Source: Pseudomonadota bacterium
GTDB lineage: Bacteria > Pseudomonadota > Gammaproteobacteria > Burkholderiales > Thiobacillaceae
Direction: 5' to 3'
DNA length: 64,000 nucleotides
NCBI GenBank assembly: GCA_021811235.1
Contig: JAJZPG010000002.1
Location: 1 to 64,000 of the forward strand
The notes beneath the pieces were generated by a model. That model saw only the letters and a list, made by a program, of their open reading frames with translations, was not told where the DNA came from and did not search any database. The first letter of the stretch is position 1; every line of letters starts with the position of its first letter. Below are positions 45,918 through 54,847 of the stretch, one piece after another. The position numbers were made by a program, and so were the translations under genes.

Positions 45918-46937
45918 ATGTACCCGCCCCCACCTCCATCCGTCGGCATCGTCCTGCTGAACTGGAATCGCTGGAAATTCACGCTGGCTTGCCTGGAAAG
46001 TCTGTTCAGGCTGGACTATCCGAATTGTTTTGTCATTGTCTGCGACAATGATTCATCGGACGGTTCGATAGCCAAGTTTCAGGAATGGGCCGCCGGACGG
46101 CAGTCAGCCCCGGCACCGCCTGTTCCAGACCTCCGTACGCTGACCGCCCCCCCGGTGGACAAGCCGGTCGCCGCGCACGTCATGAGTCGCAGCGAGGCCG
46201 AGTCAGTCGAAAGAACGCCCCCCGCCCCGCTCACCTTGATCCAAACTGGCGCCAACCTTGGATTCGCTGGCGGCTGCAACGTAGGAATACGGTATGCGCT
46301 GGCGCAGGACGCGGAGTATGTCTGGCTGCTGAACAATGACACGCTGGCGGCACCCGACAGCCTGCGGCATCTGGTCGACCATCTTCAGTCCCACCCGGAA
46401 ATCGGCATAGGCGGTTCGACGCTATTGAGCCTTCACCATCCATCGCACGTCCTGGCCTTGGGCGGAGGACGCCTGCGACGCAGCACCGGCACCACCCGGC
46501 ACATCGGCGAAGGCAGTCGATGGCCGCCATCCGAACAGACTTCCGCCAATCTCGAAACGCAGCAGATGGACTACGTGGTAGGCGCATCCATGCTGACCCG
46601 CCGATCCTTTCTGGAAACGGCCGGCCTGATGGACGAAGGGTATTTCCTGTATTACGAGGAACTGGACTGGGCCTTCCGGCTGCCGACCGGGATGCGCCTC
46701 GGCTACGCCCCCTCCAGCGTGGTTTATCACCATGAAGGCGGCACCACCGGTGGAATCGTGCGCACCCACTACTACCGCAGCCTGATTCGCTTCACCTGGC
46801 GCCATAATCGACGTTACCTTCCGCTGGTACTTGCGCGCATGGCGCTGCGCGTCCCGGAAGCACTGCTACACCGCAACTGGCAGGAGTTGGCCGCCCTGTT
46901 GTCGTTGCTGCGCCCGCGCCACCTCCCGCAAGGTTGA
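45918..46937 (+). CDS. GT2 glycosyltransferase, rhamnosyltransferase-like
   Basis: 339 residues. GT-A fold: VGIVLLNWNRWKFTLACLESL, the DNDSSDGS loop, the metal motif LLNNDTLAAPD and the late acceptor-site motif LMDEGYFLYYEELDWAFR. These are hallmarks of the WbbL/RfbF-like rhamnosyltransferase subgroup. A Pro-rich insertion (about residues 60-100) separates the first two motifs. It starts 13 bases after the first gene. Confidence 0.88.
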   Translation: MYPPPPPSVGIVLLNWNRWKFTLACLESLFRLDYPNCFVIVCDNDSSDGSIAKFQEWAAGRQSAPAPPVPDLRTLTAPPVDKPVAAHVMSRSEAESVERTPPAPLTLIQTGANLGFAGGCNVGIRYALAQDAEYVWLLNNDTLAAPDSLRHLVDHLQSHPEIGIGGSTLLSLHHPSHVLALGGGRLRRSTGTTRHIGEGSRWPPSEQTSANLETQQMDYVVGASMLTRRSFLETAGLMDEGYFLYYEELDWAFRLPTGMRLGYAPSSVVYHHEGGTTGGIVRTHYYRSLIRFTWRHNRRYLPLVLARMALRVPEALLHRNWQELAALLSLLRPRHLPQG

Positions 46938-46942
46938 CCACC

Positions 46943-47584
46943 ATGTCCGAAACTGCAGACTACTTTTCCCATCCTCGGCACGAAATGCTGGCCTTCATCC
47001 CCCCGCATGCCCGGCGCGTGCTTGAAATGGGCTGCGCCCGCGGCGTTTTCGGCGCACACATCAAGCGACGTCAGTCGGCCGAAGTATGGGGGCTGGAGCT
47101 CGATTCCAAGGCCGCAGCCTTCGCAGCCGAGCATCTCGACCGGGTGCTGCCGGGCACGCTGGAGAGCAATCTCGCCAACCTGCCGGACAAGCATTTCGAC
47201 TGCATCGTCTGCAATGACGTGCTCGAACACCTGTCCGAACCGGAAGCCACGCTGCGCGCCCTGCCACGCATCATGGCGCCAGGCTCCGTACTGATCGGCT
47301 CGATTCCCAATGTTCGTTACTTCCCGGTCCTGTTCGACCTGCTATGGAACGCCGACTGGAATTACAGCGATCATGGCGTGCTGGATCGCACGCATCAGCG
47401 TTTCTTCACCCACAAAAGCCTCGCACGCACCCTGCATGCGTGCGGTTTTCTCCCGCTGCAGATCGTCGGCATCAACCCGACCCCGTCGATCAAGGCCAGG
47501 CTGGCGTCCCTCGTCACTTTCGGCAGATTGGACGACTGCCGCTACCTGCAATTTGCCTTCGTCGCCTCGGTCAGGCAGGCATGA
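46943..47584 (+). CDS. Class I SAM-dependent methyltransferase
   Basis: 213 residues. Motif I is RRVLEMGCARGVFG, and the central motifs are DCIVCNDVLEHLSEPEATL and APGSVLIGSIPNVRYFP. The NDVLEHL pattern with a later RTHQRFFTHKSL resembles methyltransferases found inside O-antigen and capsule loci. Probably it methylates a sugar or an end residue of the glycan. The ATG at 46943 was chosen; a TTG at 46934 is possible. Confidence 0.85.
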   Translation: MSETADYFSHPRHEMLAFIPPHARRVLEMGCARGVFGAHIKRRQSAEVWGLELDSKAAAFAAEHLDRVLPGTLESNLANLPDKHFDCIVCNDVLEHLSEPEATLRALPRIMAPGSVLIGSIPNVRYFPVLFDLLWNADWNYSDHGVLDRTHQRFFTHKSLARTLHACGFLPLQIVGINPTPSIKARLASLVTFGRLDDCRYLQFAFVASVRQA

Positions 47585-47669
47585 GATTTGCTGTGTTCAC
47601 GCTTTGCCCAGGCGGACACACTACAGGCCGCCGGCATGATCACCCTACAAGAAAGCAATTTCGGACTGG

Positions 47670-47694
47670 GTGGGTGCCGTGCACACCCACCCCA
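47670..47694 (+). repeat. Hairpin ahead of the flippase gene
   Basis: GGGTGGGTG and CACCCACCC form an exact 9-bp stem around a 7-base loop in the 143-base gap between the methyltransferase and the flippase. No U-run follows, so an attenuator or mRNA-stabilising role is as likely as termination. Nothing else was recognised in this gap. Confidence 0.5.
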
Positions 47695-47727
47695 ATCCGC
47701 CCTTCACACTATGCCTAAAACAATGCC

Positions 47728-49194
47728 ATGACCCTGGGAGACAGTATCCGCCACGGCGCCAAATGGGTGTTCATCGGCAACACCGGCAGCCAGATCATCA
47801 ACTTTGCCCTCGGGCTGATTCTTGCGCGCCTGCTGATGCCGGCCGAGTTCGGCATGGTGGCGACCATCCTGATCTTCACCAGCCTGGCCGGCTTCGTGGC
47901 AGGCGGCGGAATGGGGCAGGCGATCGTGCGCGCCAAGGAGGCGACGAAGCGCGACTTCGACCTGCTGTTCACCCTGCAGGCCTTGATCGGGCTGGTGATC
48001 GTCGGCTTCTTCTTCGCGATTGCGTCGTGGTTCGGCCGCTGGTACGACAACCCGCTGTATGCCGACCTGCTGCGGGTGGCGTCCCTGTCCTTCCTGGTCC
48101 GCCCCTTCTTCAACGTGCCGAGCAACATGCTGCACCGCGACATGCGCTTCAAGGCCAAGACCGCGGTTCAGCTGACCAATCTGGTTGTCTACAACGGCAT
48201 TGCGCTAAGCCTGGCATGGCTGGGTTACGGCCCCTGGAGCCTGATTCTGGCAGGGCTGTTCAGCGCGGTGGCCGGCGCGCTGCAGTTTGCCTGGTATGCG
48301 CGCTGGCGCCCGGGCCTGTGCTTCGACTTTGCGCGCGCCGGCGAGCTGATGCGCTATGGCCTGCTCGCTTCCAGCAACAACATCGTGCACTACGTGCGCA
48401 GCCAGCTCCCCACCTTCATGCTGTCGCGCAGCATCGGTCCCGCCGGAGTCGGCCTGTTCAACAAGGCCGAGAGCCTGGCGACGCGCCCGCACAGCTTCAT
48501 CACCGGCTCCGTATACGAAGTGCTGTTCCGCGCGCTGGCCAAGGAACAGGACAACCTGGACAAATCCCGCTATCTGTTCTTCCGCAGCCTGACGCTGGTC
48601 GCCACCTATGGATTGCCGTTCTATGTCGGCTTCCTGTGGCTCGCCGAGCCGCTGGTGGTCACGCTGTTCGGGCACCGCTGGGCCGATTCGGCCGGGCCGC
48701 TGATGATCCTCAGCCTGGCCGCCCCGCTGTTGATGATCGAGAACCTGTCCGGTGCAGTACTGGCCGCGCGTAACTGCCTCGGCAAGGAGCTCGTCGCCCA
48801 GGTCGTCATGATCTTCATCGCGGGCGCGGCGATCATGGCCGGCCTGCCCCATGGCATGACAGGCGTGGCGGCCGGCCTGCTGGTCGCCATGCTCTACATG
48901 AGCACCCACATGTTCTGGCTGGCCAAGCAGTCGCTGCGAGCCCGCTGGGCCGACCTGGCGCGCGCCTTCTTGCCGGCCTTGCTGCTGAACGCCATCCTGG
49001 CCGCGGCCCTGTGGCTCACAGACCAGATGATTCCGCCGCACATCCAGGCGATCGACGCCCTCTACGTCCTGCTCATGGCCGTCACCGGGGGGCTGGTCTA
49101 CACCCTGTGTTTCTTATACTTGCCCATCCCGGCGCTTGCCGCAGAAACGGGCCGCTGGAAAGTCAAACTCAAACTCGCCAAAGCCGCCGCATGA
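47728..49194 (+). CDS. Wzx-like oligosaccharide flippase
   Basis: 488 residues with about twelve to fourteen helices. It starts SIRHGAKWVFIGNTGSQIINF and continues ILARLLMPAEFGMVA, the pattern of the polysaccharide-synthesis (WzxC-type) branch of the MOP superfamily. Such proteins flip lipid-linked oligosaccharides across the inner membrane, which marks this locus as Wzx/Wzy-like. Its stop overlaps the deacetylase start (ATGA). Confidence 0.92.
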   Translation: MTLGDSIRHGAKWVFIGNTGSQIINFALGLILARLLMPAEFGMVATILIFTSLAGFVAGGGMGQAIVRAKEATKRDFDLLFTLQALIGLVIVGFFFAIASWFGRWYDNPLYADLLRVASLSFLVRPFFNVPSNMLHRDMRFKAKTAVQLTNLVVYNGIALSLAWLGYGPWSLILAGLFSAVAGALQFAWYARWRPGLCFDFARAGELMRYGLLASSNNIVHYVRSQLPTFMLSRSIGPAGVGLFNKAESLATRPHSFITGSVYEVLFRALAKEQDNLDKSRYLFFRSLTLVATYGLPFYVGFLWLAEPLVVTLFGHRWADSAGPLMILSLAAPLLMIENLSGAVLAARNCLGKELVAQVVMIFIAGAAIMAGLPHGMTGVAAGLLVAMLYMSTHMFWLAKQSLRARWADLARAFLPALLLNAILAAALWLTDQMIPPHIQAIDALYVLLMAVTGGLVYTLCFLYLPIPALAAETGRWKVKLKLAKAAA

Positions 49195-49991
49195 CCTGGA
49201 TCGATCCTTTTTCCCGCGCGCTCCACAACCAGGCCGGCCAGCACGGACCCGTCATGCTCATGTATCACGCCGTTCAGCCGGGAAAGGCCCGGCCGGACTG
49301 GCCATGGGCCGTGTCGATGCAGCAGTTTCGCGAGCAGTTGGATTTCCTCGCCACCGAAGGCTACGCCACGCCGACCATGGGCGAACTGGCCGCGGCACCA
49401 GCGAAAAAGTGGACGGGGCGCACCGCCGTCATCACGTTCGATGACGGCTACGTCGACAACCTCGCCGCCTGCGAGGAATTGCAGAAGCGCGGCATGCGCG
49501 CCACCTGGTTCATCGTGTCCGGCTCGGTCGGGCGCGAGCCAGCCTGGCCTGCGGATGGCCGTCCCGCAGGACGGCTGCTGAACGCCGCCGAGCTGAGCGA
49601 GATGGAGGCAGGCGGCATGGAGATCGGCTCGCACACGGTCAGCCACACGCGCCTGACCGAGCTCGATGACGCACGTCTGATGCAGGAACTGGCCGCATCC
49701 AAGGCCGCGCTGGAAGACCTGCTCGGCGCTGCCGTCGGCAGCTTCGCCTATCCCTATGGCGCCTGGGATGAGCGCTGCGCCGCGGCGGTGCAGCAGGCCG
49801 GCTACGCCGCGGCCTGCACCACCCGCACCGGCTGGGCGCTACGCGACAACACGCCCTATCAATTGCGGCGGCTGACCGTATTCAACACCGATACCGTCAG
49901 CAGCTTTGCACGCAAACTCTATTTCGGCAGCCACGACGTACGCTGGCGCGACCTCACCGCCTATGCGCTGCGCCGGATGCGACAGGTCTGA
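49191..49991 (+). CDS. NodB-type polysaccharide deacetylase
   Basis: 266 residues. NodB motifs: MLMYHAV near residue 24, TFDDGY (D84, D85), HTVSH (H148, H152) and AYPYGAWDE. It removes acetyl groups from N- or O-acetylated sugars. There is no signal peptide; the start overlaps the flippase stop by 4 bases. It may act on lipid-linked intermediates or on UDP-sugars. Confidence 0.92.
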   Translation: MTWIDPFSRALHNQAGQHGPVMLMYHAVQPGKARPDWPWAVSMQQFREQLDFLATEGYATPTMGELAAAPAKKWTGRTAVITFDDGYVDNLAACEELQKRGMRATWFIVSGSVGREPAWPADGRPAGRLLNAAELSEMEAGGMEIGSHTVSHTRLTELDDARLMQELAASKAALEDLLGAAVGSFAYPYGAWDERCAAAVQQAGYAAACTTRTGWALRDNTPYQLRRLTVFNTDTVSSFARKLYFGSHDVRWRDLTAYALRRMRQV

Positions 49992-49997
49992 GCACGC

Positions 49998-50954
49998 ATG
50001 ACACCCGCCGTCTCCATCGTCATGCCCTGTTACAACGCCGCCGCCCATCTGCCGGCCAGCGTCGGCAGCGTATTGGCGCAGACGTTTGCCGACTGGGAAC
50101 TGATCGCCGTCGATGACGGTTCGCGCGACGGCACCCTGGCCTGGCTGCAGGCGCAGGCGCAGACCGACCGCCGCATCCGCCCGCTCAGCCAGCCCAACCG
50201 GGGCGTCAGCGCGGCGCGCAATACCGGACTGGCCGCGGCCCGCGGCCGTTATATCGCGTTTCTGGATGCGGACGACACCTGGGCTGCGGATTTCCTGAAG
50301 AAGATGCTGGCCGCCCTGCTGCCCCGTGACGACGCGGTACTGGCGTATTGCGGCTGGCAAAACCTGGGGCTGCCTGGCGGCCGCGGCGATCCCTTTGTGC
50401 CGCCGGATTACGAAACGGCCGACAAGGGCGAAACCCTGTTTGCCGGCTGCCGCTGGCCGATCCATGCCGCGCTGGTCAAGCGCGACGCCGTGCTGGCGGC
50501 GAACGGTTTCGATCCCGCACTGAAGAACGCCGAGGATTACGCCCTGTGGCTGCGGGTGGCGACGAGCGCGCCCATCGTCCGCGTGGCGGAAGTTCTGGCC
50601 TACTACCATTTCCACGGCAACGGCCAGGCTTCGGACGACCGCGCCCGCGCCGCCCTCCAGCACTGGCAGGCCCAGCGAGACTATCTGGCTGCGCATCCCG
50701 GGTTTGCAGGCGCACTCGGCCGCGCCCGCAGCCGCGCGCTCACCACGGGCGAACTGCTGAAACGCGGCTATGCCTGCTACTGGCAGCGCGACCTGCCCGC
50801 CGCCCGCGCGATCTTCCGCATGGTGATGAAACACGGCTATGGCACACTCTCCGACTGGAAATACATGCTGCCCGCCTGGCTGCCCGAATCCTGGCACCGC
50901 GCGCTGATCGGCATGCGAGACCGCAACGCTTCGACACCCGATGGACAACTTTGA
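49998..50954 (+). CDS. GT2 glycosyltransferase (tandem copy 1)
   Basis: 318 residues. GT-A core: VSIVMPCYNAAAHLPASVGSVL, VDDGSRDGT, RNTGLAAARGRYIAFLDADDTW (DxD) and the later AYCGWQNLG and CRWPIHAAL segments. The gene after it shares the whole layout, including AYCGWQN and the CxWPI motif, so the two are paralogues. It overlaps the next gene by 14 bases. Confidence 0.9.
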   Translation: MTPAVSIVMPCYNAAAHLPASVGSVLAQTFADWELIAVDDGSRDGTLAWLQAQAQTDRRIRPLSQPNRGVSAARNTGLAAARGRYIAFLDADDTWAADFLKKMLAALLPRDDAVLAYCGWQNLGLPGGRGDPFVPPDYETADKGETLFAGCRWPIHAALVKRDAVLAANGFDPALKNAEDYALWLRVATSAPIVRVAEVLAYYHFHGNGQASDDRARAALQHWQAQRDYLAAHPGFAGALGRARSRALTTGELLKRGYACYWQRDLPAARAIFRMVMKHGYGTLSDWKYMLPAWLPESWHRALIGMRDRNASTPDGQL

Positions 50955-51909
50955 ACCCGCGCTGATTTCCGTCGTCATGCCGTGCTTCAACGCCGCCCCC
51001 TACGTGGAGGAGGCGGTCGGCAGCGTATTGCGGCAAACCTATCCGCAGGTCGAACTCATCGTCGTGGACGATGGCTCGACGGACGGTTCGGCGGACCTCG
51101 TCGCGCGCCTGGCCGCCCCCCACCCCGGCCGCGTCACCGTGCTGCACCAGACCAACAGCGGTCCCTACGCGGCACGCAATCACGGCCTGACGCACGCGCG
51201 CGGCAACTTCGTCGCCTTCCTCGACGCCGACGACACCTGGCACCCCGATGCGCTGCGCCAACTGCATGCCGCCATGACCGACACCCTGGCCGACGCCGCC
51301 TATTGCGGCTGGCAGAACGTCGGCGAGGGTGCCGCCAACACGCAACCCTACATCCCGCCCAACTACGCCGAGACCGACGCCGCCGCCCTGTTCCTGCGCG
51401 CCTGTCCCTGGCCGATCAACGGCGTACTGTTGCGGCGTCAGCTTGTCGACACGTTGCGCGGATTCTCGGAACGGCTGCCCACCGCCATGGACTACGACCT
51501 GTGGCTGCGCATGCTGGCCCAGCAGCCCACCGTGGTGCGCGTGCCGGACGTCCTGGCCTACTATCGCCGCTACCCGCGCGGCGACGCCCACATCCCGCGC
51601 TGGCGCCAGGTGTTCGATGCGATCGCAGTGCGCGAGGATTTCGTCCGCCACCATCCCGCGCAGGTCGCCCATCTCGGCCGCGCCGACCGCGACGCCCGGG
51701 TCTACGGCTCGCTGCTGCCCGAGGCCTACCGCTGCCACTGGCGGCGCGACACCGACTCCTCGCGCCGCCTGTTCCGCCGCGCCTTCCGCCGCGCCGACTG
51801 GAAGGCGCGCGACGCCAAATACATCCTGGCCAGTTTCTTGCCTGCCTCCGTGTTCGATTCGCTGATTCGCCTGGTCGATGCCCGCCGCAGCGCGCGCAAC
51901 CGTATCTGA
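50941..51909 (+). CDS. GT2 glycosyltransferase (tandem copy 2)
   Basis: 322 residues. VVMPCFNAAPYVEEAVGSVLRQ, VDDGSTDGS and AFLDADDTWHPD match the preceding gene, as do AYCGWQNVG, IPPNY and CPWPINGVLL. The C-terminal third (YRCHWRRDTDSSRRLFRRAF) also aligns with copy 1. A duplication followed by acceptor change is the simplest reading. Confidence 0.9.
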   Translation: MDNFEPALISVVMPCFNAAPYVEEAVGSVLRQTYPQVELIVVDDGSTDGSADLVARLAAPHPGRVTVLHQTNSGPYAARNHGLTHARGNFVAFLDADDTWHPDALRQLHAAMTDTLADAAYCGWQNVGEGAANTQPYIPPNYAETDAAALFLRACPWPINGVLLRRQLVDTLRGFSERLPTAMDYDLWLRMLAQQPTVVRVPDVLAYYRRYPRGDAHIPRWRQVFDAIAVREDFVRHHPAQVAHLGRADRDARVYGSLLPEAYRCHWRRDTDSSRRLFRRAFRRADWKARDAKYILASFLPASVFDSLIRLVDARRSARNRI

Positions 51910-51913
51910 TTCC

Positions 51914-52840
51914 ATGCTCACGCTCACCGTTGCCTTCTGCACCTTCAAGCGCGCCGACCGGCTGGATAGGTTGGTCGCGGCGCTGCGTGCGCAGCGTTGC
52001 CCGGTGCCGTTCGACATCCTCGCCGTCAACAACAACAGCCCGGACGACACGCTCGACGTGCTGACACGGCTGCAAAACCAGCCCGGTGCCCCCTTGCGCA
52101 TCGTCACCGAAACGGCGCCCGGCATCGTGCCCGCACGCAACCGCGCACTGGGCGAAGCGCTCGACCGCGACATCCTGGTGTTCATCGACGACGACGAACT
52201 GCCGCAGGCCGGCCTGCTGGAAGCGGCCTACGACGCCATCGCCAACGAAGGCGCGCAATGCGCCGGCGGCCGCATCGAGATCGATTTCAGCCCCTGCGGG
52301 CGCCCGGCCTGGCTGGACGACGAGGTGGCCGGCTTTCTCGGCAGGCTCGATCACGGGCATGCGCCGTTCTGGATCGCGGACGACACGACTCCCGTCTGGA
52401 GCGGCAACACGGCTTACGCGATGGAATTTTTCCGCAGCCATCCGGAACTGCGCTTCGACGCACGCTACAACCGCGCAGGCGAGGGGATCGGCGGCGGCGA
52501 GGACGCGGCGATGTTGCGTGCCCTGCTCGATCTGGGCGCGAAGATCCGTTACCGCCCCGACATGGCAGTGTGGCATGCGGTCGATCCGTGGAAGCTCAAG
52601 CCGCGCTATTTCCTGGAACTGCATTACCGCGCCGGCCTGCGCCAGGCGCAGTTCCGCATGCCGGATTTTGCGGCTCCCTTTCTCGGCGTGCCGCCTTTCC
52701 TGCTGCGCCAGTTCTTCAATCACCTATTTAAAACCCTGGGCCTCGTCCTGGCCGGCAAACCCGGCCGGGTCCGCCAGGCGATGAACGCCTCGAACGCGCT
52801 CGGCGCCATCGTCGGCTACCGGCGGCGCAGCCATTCCTGA
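51914..52840 (+). CDS. GT2 glycosyltransferase
   Basis: 308 residues. The N-terminal strand LTVAFCTFKRADRLDRLV, AVNNNSPDDTLDVL, the PGIVPARNRAL segment and the metal motif FIDDDELPQ define a GT-A enzyme. A later GGGEDAAMLRALLDLG supplies the catalytic ED pair. ATG 51914 was chosen, 4 bases after the previous stop; the longer frame overlaps it. Substrate unknown. Confidence 0.88.
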   Translation: MLTLTVAFCTFKRADRLDRLVAALRAQRCPVPFDILAVNNNSPDDTLDVLTRLQNQPGAPLRIVTETAPGIVPARNRALGEALDRDILVFIDDDELPQAGLLEAAYDAIANEGAQCAGGRIEIDFSPCGRPAWLDDEVAGFLGRLDHGHAPFWIADDTTPVWSGNTAYAMEFFRSHPELRFDARYNRAGEGIGGGEDAAMLRALLDLGAKIRYRPDMAVWHAVDPWKLKPRYFLELHYRAGLRQAQFRMPDFAAPFLGVPPFLLRQFFNHLFKTLGLVLAGKPGRVRQAMNASNALGAIVGYRRRSHS

Positions 52841-52845
52841 CTCCC

Positions 52846-53856
52846 ATGAACCCGTCCCTTCCTTTCCCACCCTCCGCCGGCCCGGTCTTCATCGTGGGCG
52901 CCCCCCGTTCGGGCACCACCATGCTGCAGTACATCCTGGACGACCTGCCCAATCTGTCGATGCCGACCGGCGAGTCGCACTTCATCGTGCCGCTCTACCG
53001 CAATCAGGCCGCCTACCCCGACGCCGGCACGTCCGGCGGCATGCGCCGGCTGCTGCAGACCCTGCACGATTTCAACGCCGAGTTCCTCGACACCGACCTG
53101 CACGGCATGAAATTCGACGTCGACGCCCTGGCCGAGGCGTTCCTGGCCGAGGGCCGGGATAGCGTGCGCGACGTCATCGCCGGCATCTTCGAGCACAACG
53201 CACGCGGCATGGGCAAGGCCCGCTGGGGAGACAAGACACCGTATTACGCGCTGCATCTCGACAAGCTGATCGATTGGTGGCCCGACGCCCGCATCATCCA
53301 CCTGGTCCGCGACGGCCGCGACGTGGCGCTGTCGCTGTTCGGGCGCAAACACGATTTCAGCGCCTACAACGTCTACTATGCCGCGCAGTACTGGCAGAAG
53401 TACGTCGACGTCTGCCGCGAACAGGGCCGCCGCCTGCCTGCCGGCCAGTATCTCGAACTCCGCTACGAGGACGTGCTGAACGACCAGGCCGCAGCCATGC
53501 GCACCGTCTGCGACTTCATCGGCGAACCCCTTCCTGGCGAAGTGCCGCACCCGGCATCCGAGCTCGACGAAGCCTCACGGCAACTGAAGACGGTCAACCG
53601 CAACAACCAGGAAAAATGGCGCCGTGCCCTCAATGCGTGGCAGATCCGGGTGTTCGAGAGCGAAGCCGGTGCCACACTGCAACAGTCCGGTTACCCCGTG
53701 CTGACCTCGACCCGCCGCCTGCCGCTGCCCGTGCGGGCGCTGTACCGGCTGCATAACGCACTCGCCATCAAGCTGTACCGTTTCCTCGGGCGTAACCGCA
53801 GCAAACTGAATTTCGTCGTGCGCCCGCATGCACAGCAACCGTCCTCGACATCATGA
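52846..53856 (+). CDS. PAPS-dependent sulfotransferase family protein
   Basis: 336 residues. The 5'-phosphosulfate loop FIVGAPRSGTTMLQ (residues 15-27) and the later IIHLVRDGRDVALS (3'-phosphate binding) are the sulfotransferase signatures. MGKARWGDKTPYYALHLDKL is the region typical of glycan-type sulfotransferases. It would add sulfate to the surface polysaccharide. It starts 5 bases after a glycosyltransferase, and its stop overlaps the next gene (ATGA). Confidence 0.92.
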   Translation: MNPSLPFPPSAGPVFIVGAPRSGTTMLQYILDDLPNLSMPTGESHFIVPLYRNQAAYPDAGTSGGMRRLLQTLHDFNAEFLDTDLHGMKFDVDALAEAFLAEGRDSVRDVIAGIFEHNARGMGKARWGDKTPYYALHLDKLIDWWPDARIIHLVRDGRDVALSLFGRKHDFSAYNVYYAAQYWQKYVDVCREQGRRLPAGQYLELRYEDVLNDQAAAMRTVCDFIGEPLPGEVPHPASELDEASRQLKTVNRNNQEKWRRALNAWQIRVFESEAGATLQQSGYPVLTSTRRLPLPVRALYRLHNALAIKLYRFLGRNRSKLNFVVRPHAQQPSSTS

Positions 53857-54782
53857 ATTCCACACCCGCTCCCAAGGTCAGCTTTACCGTCAACGTCTGC
53901 AACTCGGATGCGCCCTATCTGGAGCAGACGCTGCGGCATATGATGCGGCAGCTGAATTTTCCGTTCGCCGAGCGCATCGCCACCTACGATCCGGGTCGCC
54001 AGGTGGGCAAGTACGCGGAACGCATCCAGGGATCGCAAAGCGAAGTCGAGCGCATCCTGCAACGGCTGCTGGCGGACAAGATCATCGACCGCGTCGACGT
54101 GGTGCCCTGGACCGAGGAAGAACAGCATCGCATCCTGATGAAATACTTCGGCGACGAGAACATCGACCTCAAGGATTTCTCAGGCGCGCCCATCTACCAG
54201 TACCTCTATGCGATGGACGCCTGCGGCGGCGATTACATTTTCCACGTCGACTCCGACATGCTGTTCTACCGCCAGGGCGAACGCTCCTGGATCCACGACG
54301 GACTCGACCTGCTGCAGCGCGAGAGCCGCGTCGTCGTCGCCACCCCGCAGGGCGGCCCGCCGCAGGCGCGCAACTGGCTGGAACGGCTGACCGGCCGCTC
54401 GTTCGAACCGAAGCCGAAATCGGCCTGGCACCACGCCAGCTTCACCTCCACCCGCTACTTCCTGATGGACGCGTCGCGCTTCCGCACCTGCCTGCCGCTC
54501 GTGCAGGCCAAGCCGGGCGAGCCGCTGGAAAACAGCCTCTCCCACACGTTCACCCGCAAAGGCTATCAGCGCTGGTCGATGAACGGCTACACGCACTGGG
54601 CGATCCACCCCTGGCGCCACGACGAAAATTACGTGCGCCACCTGGACGATCTGATCTGGGCTGTGGAAAACGGCATTTACCCGTTCCGGCGCACCGGCTT
54701 CAAGTGGGACATGCGCACCGAGGGCGAGCACATCCAAGAATGGCTGGCCGTGCTGCGCAAGCACGGTCGCGGGCGTGGCTGA
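53853..54782 (+). CDS. GT-A-type glycosyltransferase with DxD motif
   Basis: 309 residues. The N-terminal KVSFTVNVCNSDAPYLEQTL and the metal motif FHVDSDMLFY (D133-S-D135) indicate a GT2-like transferase, but the sequence between them is atypical. The C-terminal MNGYTHWAIHPWRHDENYVRHLDDL has no parallel among its neighbours. It overlaps the sulfotransferase by 4 bases, which suggests they act on the same sugar. Sure of fold class, not of subfamily. Confidence 0.75.
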   Translation: MNSTPAPKVSFTVNVCNSDAPYLEQTLRHMMRQLNFPFAERIATYDPGRQVGKYAERIQGSQSEVERILQRLLADKIIDRVDVVPWTEEEQHRILMKYFGDENIDLKDFSGAPIYQYLYAMDACGGDYIFHVDSDMLFYRQGERSWIHDGLDLLQRESRVVVATPQGGPPQARNWLERLTGRSFEPKPKSAWHHASFTSTRYFLMDASRFRTCLPLVQAKPGEPLENSLSHTFTRKGYQRWSMNGYTHWAIHPWRHDENYVRHLDDLIWAVENGIYPFRRTGFKWDMRTEGEHIQEWLAVLRKHGRGRG

Positions 54783-54847
54783 GCACGGTCGGGAAGGCCG
54801 GCTCGGCGCGTGCAACCCCTTTCCTTCCAGGCGAATCGGAGGTCCCC

